60,160 nucleotides of DNA from Candidatus Zhuqueibacterota bacterium (GTDB lineage: Bacteria; BS750m-G25): the NCBI GenBank assembly GCA_016783505.1, contig JADHWK010000011.1, positions 1-60,160 on the forward strand, in the 5' to 3' direction. The notes under the pieces are model-generated. The model saw only the letters and a program-made list of their open reading frames with translations. It did not search any database and was not told where the DNA came from. This document shows positions 24,887 to 34,539 of this stretch, piece by piece. The number at the start of each line of letters is the position of its first letter. The first letter of the stretch is position 1. The position numbers and the translations under genes are program-made.

Positions 24887-25942
24887 ATGAAAAACAGAGT
24901 CATATTTTCTTTGGTGGTCCTCTGCGTGGTGATGGCCGTGATGGTCAGCAGCCTTGATGCGCAGGAGGCACGGAACAGGAGGATCGGGAGCGCGGCAGCG
25001 ACGGAGCTTCTGATCCCGGTTGGGGCGCGGGACATGGCCATGGGGGGTTCGAGCATCGCAGTCTCGGAGGGTGTTGAGGCTATTCACTGGAACCCTGCCG
25101 GTCTGGCACTTCTTCCTACCTCTGCTGAGGCACTGGTCTCTTCGATGTCGTACATAGCTGACATCCAGCTAAACTATGGTGCTGTTGGGGTTTCCTTCGG
25201 CCGTTTAGGTGTGCTGGGGCTCAGCGTTAGGTCTTTGAGCTTCGGCGACATCCTCCTGACTACAAATGATGATCCCGAGGGCGAGGCGGGCAGGACATTC
25301 TCACCCGCCTTTATTACTGTAGGACTGAGCTATGCTATAGCGTTTACCGATAGGGTCAATGCTGGGGCTACCATTAAAGCAATCTCTGAGAAGATGGGTC
25401 GAGCGTACGGTTCCGGGTTTGCCGTGGACCTCGGCGTGCAATACCATGGGCTCGCTGAGGTTCCTGGACTCAACGTCGGCATTGCCATGAAGAACTTCGG
25501 TCCCCAGGTTGAGTTTGGTGGATCCGGCTTATTACGCAGAGCCACCTCGAGCGAGGGGCGGCGCCCGGAACAGCACTACCAGAGCCAAGCGGCCAGCTAC
25601 GAGCTACCCTCCGTAGTGGAAATTGGTGTAACCTACGAGCGCTCCTTAGGCGAGAACCTGGATTTGAGACTAAACAGCGCCTTCGTAAACAATAACCTGG
25701 CGCTCGATTCATACCGGTTAGGCGGCGAAGTGGGCTTTGGCCTACAAAAGGCCCGCTTGTTTGGCCGCGGCGGTATTGAACTCGCCCCGACAGAAGACAT
25801 TGACGAGTTTATTTTTGGTCCTACCCTGGGGTTTGGTCTGTACTACGAGGCCGTTGGGATCAACTTTATGCTGGATTATGCTTGGCGGCAAGTCGAATAC
25901 TTCAATGACAATTCGGTGTTTTCGTTGAAGTTTGGCTTCTAG
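24887..25942 (+). CDS. PorV/PorQ-family outer-membrane barrel protein
   Basis: A 351-residue protein with a signal peptide (cleavage near SLDAQEA) and the family pattern VGARDMAMGGSSIAVSEG followed by HWNPAGLA. It then has alternating strands of a FadL-like 14-strand barrel and a terminal Phe (SLKFGF). In type IX secretion PorV acts as a shuttle for cargo with C-terminal sorting domains, which fits the sorting-domain protein encoded just upstream. Third gene of the module; AAGGAG precedes the ATG. Confidence 0.88.
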   Translation: MKNRVIFSLVVLCVVMAVMVSSLDAQEARNRRIGSAAATELLIPVGARDMAMGGSSIAVSEGVEAIHWNPAGLALLPTSAEALVSSMSYIADIQLNYGAVGVSFGRLGVLGLSVRSLSFGDILLTTNDDPEGEAGRTFSPAFITVGLSYAIAFTDRVNAGATIKAISEKMGRAYGSGFAVDLGVQYHGLAEVPGLNVGIAMKNFGPQVEFGGSGLLRRATSSEGRRPEQHYQSQAASYELPSVVEIGVTYERSLGENLDLRLNSAFVNNNLALDSYRLGGEVGFGLQKARLFGRGGIELAPTEDIDEFIFGPTLGFGLYYEAVGINFMLDYAWRQVEYFNDNSVFSLKFGF

Positions 25943-26046
25943 GATTCGCCCCAAGATATTTCCAACCGTAAAGTATTTCTTGAGATTAAGAGAAAGGCTG
26001 TCTTTCGTGGACAGCCTTTCTCTTGTTGACCAACAGCAGGGGATAA

Positions 26047-28401
26047 ATGTTAAGACGTTTCTTTGGCGCCCCAGAGTCGTTACTTTTATGCTTACTTTAT
26101 TCCTCGACTTTCCTCTTTTCCTGTGAGCAACACCCGCCTCCTAAATCCTACTTTCCTGAAACTGGTCGAAATGCACTTTATCAGCGTTCCCTCGACCTGC
26201 GAAGCAATCTTAACGTTCTATCTATAGCGATTCAACCCGGTCATGAGGATCTCTCTGCCTTAGCGTTTTTCCGCCTTGGGCGGGGTGCAACAATTATGAG
26301 TGCCTACCTCACAAACGGGGAAGCTGGTGAGAGCGATGTCCAGGCAGAATATCCTCCGTATCTTGCCGCGATCCGCCGGGAGGAAGCCTCGAAGGCCCTT
26401 TCGTATCTGGGCGGCGGGGTTCATTTTCTTAATATGCCCGACATCGCCGCAGCGAGGGATTCGGCAAGGGTTCGGGAATTGTGGCCAAGCGACGCCCTCC
26501 AGGCGCGTCTGGTCAAACTTTTTTCCCAATTCAAGCCTGATATAGTCATGGTAGCTCGCGATTGGGCGGCTGAGGGGAAAAGCCCGTGGTGGGATGCTCT
26601 GTGTTCCGATGTGTTGGTTGCAGTTAAAAAGATCGTCCCAGCTAAATCGCAAAAAAATTTAGTGGGTACCAAATATCACCGGTTCTGGGGTATTGATCGT
26701 GTTTTTATTGATGATGGGAAAAGAAAAGGTATTTCAATTCCCGTTGACCAGCGTCATCCACGTTGGAAAAAAACCTATCGCGCCATCGGAGGGGAGGCTG
26801 CGCGGTTCTATGGTTCATTAGCGATCCAGCGGCGCCTGTGGATAAACGGCGAGGAACCATCCTACCGTCTTGTCTACCCGACTCCACCGTTATCAATTAG
26901 TGAAATTGATGCGGGGTTACCAGAGGCGAGTACGGCACGGTTACGCTTGATAGAGCAGGAAATCGAACAACTCACTAAGGCTACACTCCAGGGGAAGACT
27001 AAGAATCCATTAAGACGCCTGGTAGCCATCCTGGACTCCGTTAATTTTTACCTTGTACGACGATACACCTTACACGCCCGCGAACAGAAAACGTTGTTGC
27101 ACTGGAAAAGGGGGCTTGAAAACCTTCGCTGCACGTTGCTCGGTGTCGAAGTGGAATATTCAATCAGCGATACGGCTCTTACCGAGCGGCAATTGACTTT
27201 TCTGTCAATTGACACAGTTAAGGGGATAAGTTCTGAAGGGGACACAGATATATATTTTACTGACCTTGATCCAGGATGGGCCATCAATGAAGAACTGGAA
27301 CGAAGACTGCCGCTCAGGCTCCACCAGAAGTACCGTTTGCTCTCACCGTCACGTGTTGACTATACCTTTCCGCCCGGACTACATAAGTTACAATCCCCAA
27401 CCTTTGGAAAGCCATTTAGCTTTTTCATCATTCATCGTGCCCCATCAAAAGAACGAAGCTTTGTACACCGCACCACCATAGAGCTTTCGTTCGCCCCAAG
27501 ATTCGTCCCTGAGATTCTGACGCCCATCGTTCGCATGGTGCCAGGCGAGCGGGTCGTATTTCGACTCACGAATCTCTCGCGGGATGGCGTGGCAGACACC
27601 ATCAGAGTTGAAGATTCACTTGCTTCTTCAACAGAGAGCGCATTTCGCTTGAGCTATAAAGGAAGCTCCCATCTCGATACGCTGTTCATTACCTGGAAGG
27701 GAAATCCAGATGATGGAACCCATTTGATACCGGTACAGATTGACGGAATAACGGTAGCAAATTTCGCGGCAAGAAAGTTCCATACCAAGGTTGATACATC
27801 CAAAAAAATTGGAATTGTCACAGGATTACAGAATAGCCCCACAGAAAATGCCCTTCGCCGCTTGAACGTTAAATTTTCCACTGTCGGGTTAGGTCGAACG
27901 TTTTCACAGCAGATTGATTCATTAGACGTCCTCATTATTGACAGACGGGTACTCTCGTTGAAGCCGCAAATGGGAGATTTTAAGAATGAGATGGACAATT
28001 TCGTCAACCGGGGGGGTCATTTGGTTGTTCTATCGCAAGATGCTGCAACGTGGAACGCTAAACCGCTTTGGGCCGGGATGCACTTAACACCAACGTTACT
28101 ATTCGATGAAAATATCCCACTTGAGTTGGACTCAACGCATACACTTCTCACCTATTCCAATCTCATTTCTCCCGAGGATTGGAACGGATGGCTTTATTTG
28201 CGGGGTTACAACGTTGTCTCAGGTAGCGCCCTAGAAGACGCCCAGCTTCCGGTGAAAGTGAAGCGTGAAGGCGTACCGCTCATTGTTTTCCTGAGAGAGG
28301 GCAAGGGGAAACGGACTTATATTGATTTGGCACTTGGCCACCAGTGGATGAACATTCACCCCGGGGCATTTCGATTACTAGCAAACCTCATTTCATATTG
28401 A
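26047..28401 (+). CDS. PIG-L-like lipoprotein with degenerate metal site
   Basis: A 784-residue protein with a lipoprotein-type N-terminus (hydrophobic run ending LFSC near residue 27). Residues about 50-290 resemble the PIG-L/LmbE N-acetylglucosaminyl deacetylase fold (MSAYLTNGEAGESD, RREEASKALSYLG). The zinc motif normally AHPDDE reads PGHEDL here (His66-Glu67-Asp68), and the second His-x-x-His motif is absent (ARDWAAEGKSPWW). Deacetylase activity is therefore doubtful. The C-terminal half is beta-rich with a late Rossmann-like domain similar to glutamine-amidotransferase folds. Follows the PorV-like gene; role unknown. Confidence 0.72.
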   Translation: MLRRFFGAPESLLLCLLYSSTFLFSCEQHPPPKSYFPETGRNALYQRSLDLRSNLNVLSIAIQPGHEDLSALAFFRLGRGATIMSAYLTNGEAGESDVQAEYPPYLAAIRREEASKALSYLGGGVHFLNMPDIAAARDSARVRELWPSDALQARLVKLFSQFKPDIVMVARDWAAEGKSPWWDALCSDVLVAVKKIVPAKSQKNLVGTKYHRFWGIDRVFIDDGKRKGISIPVDQRHPRWKKTYRAIGGEAARFYGSLAIQRRLWINGEEPSYRLVYPTPPLSISEIDAGLPEASTARLRLIEQEIEQLTKATLQGKTKNPLRRLVAILDSVNFYLVRRYTLHAREQKTLLHWKRGLENLRCTLLGVEVEYSISDTALTERQLTFLSIDTVKGISSEGDTDIYFTDLDPGWAINEELERRLPLRLHQKYRLLSPSRVDYTFPPGLHKLQSPTFGKPFSFFIIHRAPSKERSFVHRTTIELSFAPRFVPEILTPIVRMVPGERVVFRLTNLSRDGVADTIRVEDSLASSTESAFRLSYKGSSHLDTLFITWKGNPDDGTHLIPVQIDGITVANFAARKFHTKVDTSKKIGIVTGLQNSPTENALRRLNVKFSTVGLGRTFSQQIDSLDVLIIDRRVLSLKPQMGDFKNEMDNFVNRGGHLVVLSQDAATWNAKPLWAGMHLTPTLLFDENIPLELDSTHTLLTYSNLISPEDWNGWLYLRGYNVVSGSALEDAQLPVKVKREGVPLIVFLREGKGKRTYIDLALGHQWMNIHPGAFRLLANLISY

Positions 28402-28432
28402 TATATTATAAGTGGTTAGCCATCTGAAGAAA

Positions 28433-28458
28433 GTGCACTAAATTATAATCTAATGCAC
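28433..28458. promoter_or_regulatory. imperfect 26-bp palindrome upstream of the GWxTD gene
   Basis: GTGCA and TGCAC flank an AT-rich centre with TTATAA; 22 of 26 positions are symmetric. It lies about 90 bases ahead of the next gene and could be an operator or a weak hairpin. A second inverted pair, TTAGCCAT (28416) and ATGGCTAA (28499), encloses it. Confidence 0.35.
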
Positions 28459-28546
28459 CCAATCTAGGAAGGATGGCCTATTTTTGCTGATTACTTCACA
28501 TGGCTAAATAATTACGATATATTGAAGAAAAGGAGGGCGATTCACT

Positions 28547-29914
28547 ATGAAGAAACTTTTTTTCTTGGTTGTTCTCATTGCCTTCTCTTGTGCTGAACTA
28601 TTAGCACAGGAGCTCACCCCGACTGGTTCATTTGTACTCAATCTGGATTACGCAAGATTTCGCAACGATGATCAGTCTGGATACTTAGAAATCTATTATG
28701 GGTTTTATCCCCACCTTCTCACCTACCAATGGTCGGAAGGCAAATATAGGGCTGGGGTGCAACTGTGGACTCGACTGCGGAACAACAAGACGAAGGCGCT
28801 TGTGATGAGTGAACGAGCGCTGCTGCCTATGGTGGCAACTGATACGAGCGAGGCTTCGTTCCGTTACCCGTTCATCACCCAAGCCGGCTATGCCCTTCCA
28901 TTGGGCGACTATACCCTTGAAGTGGTCGCCAACGACTCACTCGCCCCGTCGCGTCGTGATAACATCAGCTTGGCGATCAGCGTCAATGCATATCCCAGTG
29001 GGGTGGGGTGCAGCGATTTGGAATTATGCAGCAATATCAAATCTTCCCAACAAAAGGACGATCCCTTCTTCAAAAACTCACTGGAGGTTGTCCCCAACCC
29101 TACATTAGTCTTTGGCATCACCGTTCATCCGGTGGTGTTCAACTACTTGGAGCTGTACAACTTAAACCCCGAAGAAACATACAGGGTGAAAACACTCATA
29201 ATTGACTCTGAAGGGAATATAGCACGAGAGTCATCAAAAACACGTAAATATGGGGTGAGGAATGCGATTGAGGTGGGTACCACAAACGTGACGTCAATCC
29301 TATCAGGGAAATATCGTTTTCGGCATTTGCTTTTTGACCACAGTTCAAGCGAACTAGGTCGAACAGAGAAAACGTTTTTCGTATATAATCCACATCTGCA
29401 AGGCCCTTCGTTAACCGGCCCTTTTTTCCAAATGAGCGAGCTAGCCGGACTGTCAGAAGAGGAACTGACAGCGGAGTTTCGTCAGGCACAGTACATTGCA
29501 ACAGACCGAGAGATCAAGTTGTTCGCACAAGTTGACTCCGAAGCCGGTAAGCGGGAGTTCCTGGCAAAATTCTGGGTTGATGTTGCGAAAGGGCGCTTCG
29601 ACCGTCCACCGATTAAGCGTGCGCAGCATTTGCAACGCGTCGCTGTTGCCAACGAACGGTACCGTTCAATGGGAAAAGAGGGTTGGCAGACAGATCGAGG
29701 CCGCGTCTATGTCCTATACGGGGAACCAGATGAAATCGATCGATTCCCCAGCCTAGGTGAAAGTAAGCCTTACGAGATTTGGCGTTTCCATAGAATCGAG
29801 AGCGGTGTGGAATTCGTATTTGTAGATGATTTTGGATTTGGATTCTATAGATTAGTTCACTCTACTAAGCGCGGCGAGTTGTGGGATGATCAATGGGAAA
29901 GCTATTTGAAATAG
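28547..29914 (+). CDS. GWxTD domain-containing secreted protein
   Basis: A 455-residue protein with a signal peptide (residues 1-21). Near residue 375 the motif GWQTDRGRVYVLYGEPDEI defines the GWxTD family, found in many FCB-group and Acidobacteria genomes. The domain runs to the C-terminus (YEIWRFH, FVFVDDFGFG). The N-terminal half is beta-rich. Function is not established. AGGAGGG stands before the ATG. Confidence 0.87.
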   Translation: MKKLFFLVVLIAFSCAELLAQELTPTGSFVLNLDYARFRNDDQSGYLEIYYGFYPHLLTYQWSEGKYRAGVQLWTRLRNNKTKALVMSERALLPMVATDTSEASFRYPFITQAGYALPLGDYTLEVVANDSLAPSRRDNISLAISVNAYPSGVGCSDLELCSNIKSSQQKDDPFFKNSLEVVPNPTLVFGITVHPVVFNYLELYNLNPEETYRVKTLIIDSEGNIARESSKTRKYGVRNAIEVGTTNVTSILSGKYRFRHLLFDHSSSELGRTEKTFFVYNPHLQGPSLTGPFFQMSELAGLSEEELTAEFRQAQYIATDREIKLFAQVDSEAGKREFLAKFWVDVAKGRFDRPPIKRAQHLQRVAVANERYRSMGKEGWQTDRGRVYVLYGEPDEIDRFPSLGESKPYEIWRFHRIESGVEFVFVDDFGFGFYRLVHSTKRGELWDDQWESYLK

Positions 29915-30084
29915 CAGCCTTATGATTTGTCGGCCGGTGTGTATGAAGTATAAATATTAGATCATGGAGGTGAATGGTCACACAATACCACCTTCGAGAA
30001 GAATGGCTGTTCCAAGGGGTCCCGGCTAGTCTATTATGTTGGTTTCGTCTCCTCACTATTATTTTCATTGATTAAGAAAAAGAG

Positions 30085-32354
30085 ATGGCAGCTCAAAGAA
30101 TCAAAATTCTGTTGCTCGCTTTTTTAGTTTGTGCCTACGCTGCTATGGCCTATGCCCAGGAAGTCACAATTACCGGATTCGTGCGCGATATGAATACCTA
30201 CCGAGAAATTGGCAATGTAAACATTTATATCAAAGGTACACAAATTGGTACCAGTAGCGACTTTGCGGGAAGATATTTGCTTCGAGTGCCTGTTACTACC
30301 GGACAAATGGTGGTAGTTTTCCGACACATTGCTTACGAGCCACGGGAGATTCCACTCGAATCGCTCTCGGAGATGCGGCAGGTTTATCTGCAGCCGCGTG
30401 TGATTCCATTAAGGGGCGTTACAATTGAGGAGAAAAGATACCAATCAATAGAGATAGAAAAGGATTTGCCCCAAACTGTTTCCATGGTTGAAGCACGGAA
30501 TTTTGAAATTCGGGGGTACGTTGATGCTGGCGACTTGCTTAGAATAGATCACAGTGTTCAGGTGGATGAAGAACTGAGCGGTAAAAAAACGGCCTCTATT
30601 CGCGGTGGCAACCCGGACGAAGTCTTGGTGTTGTATAACGGTATCAAAATGAACAACCCGTATGACAATACCTTTGATCTGTCACTGATTGATTTGGAGG
30701 ATATTGAAAGGTTTGAGATCATCAAGGGCAGCAATACGGCGCTCTACGGCCCTGAAGCATTTTCCGGTATAATCAACATCGTCCCCAAGGTGCAGCACGA
30801 TTACAATATTAGATTTCAGCAGCGGCTTGGCACCTATCGTTCCGGAAACTGGGGACTACACCTCTATCACAAGCTTAACCGTCTGCACGGATCTTGCAGT
30901 TTAAAACGCGGTGGTGCCAAAAGGAATTTTGTTGACGTGGCCGATGACAAAGGACGGCTGGAAAACACCTCCCTGCATCATACCGCCAACCTCACCTACA
31001 TTTTTTCGGATCATTCCGATGGGCGGCCGGCAAATTCTCTGGGCGCCATGTATATCTACTCGTCCATGAGGTATGACAACCAGCGTGACGTCGAGAGCTT
31101 GTCGAATCTAAACGAATTGCTGTCGTTTCAATACACCGGGGATATTGCCAGATTAAAAGACCTCGATGTGTCCGTATCGCAAGGTTGGAGGAGGAACAGT
31201 TTCTGGCCAGCGGCACTGGTGCACTCCACCGGTGTATAGAGGATCGGGCCATTTATATCAATACAAAGAAGGGTCTGAAATTCGGCCTGGTGGACTTATT
31301 ATTAGCGTATCAGTTTCAACACGCCGAGCTCGATTTCAGCGACGAACGAAGAAATCTCCAGGAGCAACCTGTTGGTTTGGAGTCCGCCCAATTTAAGCGG
31401 CAACACCATGGTCTGGTGTCCATTGCCAAATTAAATGAAGACATCGGCTCGGGGTTTCTTAAGACAATTGAGGTGAGTGGCAGTTTGCGTCGTGATTGGG
31501 TGCAGGATGAGCAAGCCAATCCAATACTACGTAGCGAGCCGCCGGAAGGCGAGCAAGGAAGTACCGTGGGCGTTTTCAACGAAAATAAGTGGCAAGAGAA
31601 TATGATTAAGTTTGCTCTGAGCCTATCTGGGGATCGGAAGGATCTCACATTTAACGGCTATTTAAGCTTTGGTATGAATACCAAATTTCCGACCCTGTTT
31701 CAGCAGATCAGCTCACCGATTTTGCTAACGGAGGCCGCCTCCCGTCCAAATCTTAGTCCGGAAAAAAACCGCAGCTCGGAATTGAGCGTTGTCGTAACCA
31801 GGGACATTCGCGGGAAAGGAAGCATCTACGGCTGGCAAATTTCCGGGAATTTTTTCCAGAACTACTACGACAATAAATTTCGCGTTTCAGCCATACCGGG
31901 CGTTCCGGTGGCCTTTTATGATAACGTTCCAAATGCACGAATTTCTGGAGTTGAAACCAAGTCAAGCGTTTTCTTCTTCCGCAAGAAGGTGACTGTGGAA
32001 TTGGGTATGTCCCGCTACTTTATCTCGGAAAAAGCCGCCTTTCCCTTTAAGTCCGACTTCAAACGAACGCTGAACTTCATCGTTGACCATGCTGGCTATT
32101 CATTTCAGATTCACTGGTTCAAAGAAGGGGAGCAGGCGGGATGGCTACGCCAGCAAAATGGCCACTTTGCGGAGATAACTCTTCCTGACTATTCAAACCT
32201 TGATTTACATCTGAGTAAGGCATTCCAGATGGGCAAACTAAAGCTATTTGCAAACGCCAGCGGTCGTAACTTGTTGTATGATGATGAGGTAGTCTTACAG
32301 GGTCTGGCCATCCGCGATCGCCGGTTCTACCTCACCGTGGGTGCGCAGTACTGA
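30085..32354 (+). pseudogene. TonB-dependent receptor, frameshifted
   Basis: The first 384 codons encode a signal peptide (to YAQE), a carboxypeptidase-regulatory-like domain (GFVRDMNTYREIGNVN), and a complete plug (SIRGGNPDEVLVLYNGIKMN, GSNTALYGPEAFSGIINIVP). The frame ends at 31239. The barrel continues in another frame from about 31185 to 32354, ending GAQY. The switch lies in or close to GGAGGAGGAACAG around 31185-31200. About 750 residues in total, shorter than the other two receptors. Either a recent frameshift or a sequencing error; the rest of the coding sequence looks well preserved. Confidence 0.82.
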
Positions 32355-32396
32355 GACAACCGTTTTCAATGATTAAAACTCAGAGGGTAAACGTGC

Positions 32397-33266
32397 ATGA
32401 AAACAGGGCGATGCATTGAGAAGGTTTTGTTCGGAGGGTTGTGTCTTTCAATTCTTTGGGGCTGTACCGAGAATCCCTTTACCTTCAGTGAGGAAGATAT
32501 CTCCTATGGGTCTCGCCAAATTCGCGGTAAGGTTATACTCAGTGACGGATCGAGCCCCGAGGGAGTTTATGTCTGGCTTGAGGGTTTTAATATCGATATG
32601 CGCACCGATGAGGCCGGCCAGTTCCAAGTGACTTTGCCACCACCAGCGAGTCAGGGAACGCCAGGGGGCGTGAGCGGCGTGTTTGACCTCTATTTCTATC
32701 TCGCCAACTATCACCTTACCTCCTCCCGGGTGATCGTTCGAAATGGCACATTTTCTTACGGTCAAGGAGACATTGATAAAAACGGCGAACTGATGGGGCC
32801 AATAATCTTGACGAAGTTTCTTCACATCAGTACCCAAGTGACACCCGCCTTTATTGATACAGATTTTGATGGCTCGGTATACGTAAAGATCACGTTGCAA
32901 GCCACTACTGACACAGTCACAGTGGTTTTCCCCAGGTTGGCCCAAGACCTAGTAGGCAGTGTGTTTTTGAGAAAACTAGATTCAGACGAAGTCTTTATTT
33001 TAACAACCAATAGTGTCGGCTATATAACGAATAGTGCAGAACTCATCGGACGGTCGCCATACAACCGGACAATGGTATTTGCCTTTCGTTCTGGAGCTTA
33101 CCCACCAGGAGACTATGAGGTTATTCCATACCTGTTGGTCAAACATGAAGTCATTCCGCAAGGACTGATTGAGAGTTTTGGTGAGAACGTCGAGGAACTT
33201 GGGCCAAATTATCTTAAAATCCCATTCCAGCGCCAGGGAGGACGGTTTGAGATCAGAAACTATTAA
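32397..33266 (+). CDS. lipoprotein with carboxypeptidase-regulatory-like domain
   Basis: A 289-residue protein with a lipoprotein signal (ILWGC, Cys near residue 23). Residues about 40-130 resemble a carboxypeptidase-regulatory-like beta sandwich (IRGKVILSDGSSPEGVYVWL). The C-terminal end, ESFGENVEELGPNYLKIPF, is closely similar to a relic at 48071-48169. Placed directly after the frameshifted receptor, it is probably its surface or periplasmic partner. No enzyme motif. Start ATG 32397. Confidence 0.75.
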   Translation: MKTGRCIEKVLFGGLCLSILWGCTENPFTFSEEDISYGSRQIRGKVILSDGSSPEGVYVWLEGFNIDMRTDEAGQFQVTLPPPASQGTPGGVSGVFDLYFYLANYHLTSSRVIVRNGTFSYGQGDIDKNGELMGPIILTKFLHISTQVTPAFIDTDFDGSVYVKITLQATTDTVTVVFPRLAQDLVGSVFLRKLDSDEVFILTTNSVGYITNSAELIGRSPYNRTMVFAFRSGAYPPGDYEVIPYLLVKHEVIPQGLIESFGENVEELGPNYLKIPFQRQGGRFEIRNY

Positions 33267-33536
33267 GATACAATTTGAAGTAAACTCTTGTGTCGTTTAA
33301 CCGATGCGCTTAACAAAACGAAGGTAAGTGGTTGCATAGGGTCTTACCATTGGTGTGTATAACATCAGGCGTTTGCAAGGCTTACAAATAGATTTATTGA
33401 ACTATGCCCGGAATAACCTTATGGCCTTCAAAGTATTACCTTTTTTCAATATTCACAATGATAAAATCCCGAAATTTTCACCTCAAAACAATATTACTGT
33501 ATTAGTATGTATCTGACCTTATATGATGGAGGTAGT
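33267..33536. other. 270-bp non-coding gap
   Basis: No gene, strong hairpin or clear promoter seen. The ribosome site GGAGGT at 33528-33533 belongs to the next gene. Confidence 0.5.
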
Positions 33537-34523
33537 ATGAGCGGGAAAAATCTTTGTATGACGATCGTGTTATTCCTGGCTGCAAACATTCAAGCCCAGG
33601 AAGGGTTTTTGCGGCCCGTGCATACATATTCCATTGTGGCTCGGGATTCTGTGACAGGTGAAATGGGCGTTGCCGTCCAGTCGCACTGGTTTTCTGTGGG
33701 GAGTGTGGTTACCTGGGCTGAGGCGGGTGTTGGTGCCGTGGCAACTCAATCCTTTGTGGAGGTTTCGTATGGACCTTTGGGACTTGAATTGATGAAAGCT
33801 GGTAAGACGGCACTGGAGGCATTGTCCGCTTTGCTGAAAGCCGATCCAAACCCCAACGTGCGACAGGTGGCGATGGTTGACAAACACGGCAATGTGGCTG
33901 TGCACACCGGGGCCAATTGTATTGAAGCTGCGGGGCACCATCTGGGGAAGCAGTATACCACACAGGCTAATCTGATGGAAAAGGATACTGTCTGGGATGC
34001 CATGGCAAAAGCGTACGAAACGACTTCTGGTGACCTCATTAATAGATTAATGGCTTCGTTAGAGGCTGCAGAGCAAGAGGGTGGGGATATCCGCGGAATG
34101 CAGTCGGCGGCTATTTTGGTCGTGCCAGGAACATCGCAAGGAGCCCCGTGGCGAGAAAAAGTTATTGAACTGCGCGTCGAGGATCATCCCCGGCCGCTTG
34201 AAGAATTAAAACGTTTGATCCGCGTTCACCGAGCTTACGAACACATGAACAAGGGAGACGAACTGCTCGCCGAAAACGATATGGAAGGCGCATTGATGGA
34301 ATATTCTAAAGCAAGTGAGCTGTGTCCTGAGAACGTGGAGATTATTTACTGGCAGGCTGTTACCATGGTAGGGGCTGGAGATGTAGAGAAAGCGCTGCCG
34401 CTATTCCGAAAGGTGTTTGAGAAAGATCCAAATTGGGTGGAACTAACTCGGCGTCTGCCAGCATCAGGATTGCTGCCTGATGATCCGGACCTTGTGCAAA
34501 AAATCATTTCAGTGGCACGGTGA
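33537..34523 (+). CDS. DUF1028 family protein with C-terminal TPR-like region
   Basis: A 328-residue protein with a signal peptide (to ANIQAQE). Residues about 25-220 match DUF1028, related to the Ntn-hydrolase fold, with HTYSIVARDSVTGEMGVAVQ and the conserved GVGAVATQSFVEVSYGPLGL. The last 100 residues look like TPR helices (LAENDMEGALMEYSKASELC). Family members are commonly found near peptidases; an amidohydrolase role is suspected but not shown. ATG 33537 has GGAGGT five bases ahead; an ATG at 33507 is less likely. Followed 16 bases later by a CocE-type hydrolase. Confidence 0.88.
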   Translation: MSGKNLCMTIVLFLAANIQAQEGFLRPVHTYSIVARDSVTGEMGVAVQSHWFSVGSVVTWAEAGVGAVATQSFVEVSYGPLGLELMKAGKTALEALSALLKADPNPNVRQVAMVDKHGNVAVHTGANCIEAAGHHLGKQYTTQANLMEKDTVWDAMAKAYETTSGDLINRLMASLEAAEQEGGDIRGMQSAAILVVPGTSQGAPWREKVIELRVEDHPRPLEELKRLIRVHRAYEHMNKGDELLAENDMEGALMEYSKASELCPENVEIIYWQAVTMVGAGDVEKALPLFRKVFEKDPNWVELTRRLPASGLLPDDPDLVQKIISVAR

Positions 34524-34539
34524 GAAGGAGGAAACGGTC

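Noticed and set aside
18256-25942. Classic SusCD polysaccharide utilisation locus
   Set aside because: No SusD homologue or glycoside hydrolase in the window; neighbours are peptidases and amidases.
33267-33400. Possible further attC (core-like AAC and GTT triplets)
   Set aside because: No arm complementarity and no cassette gene bounded by matching heptamers.
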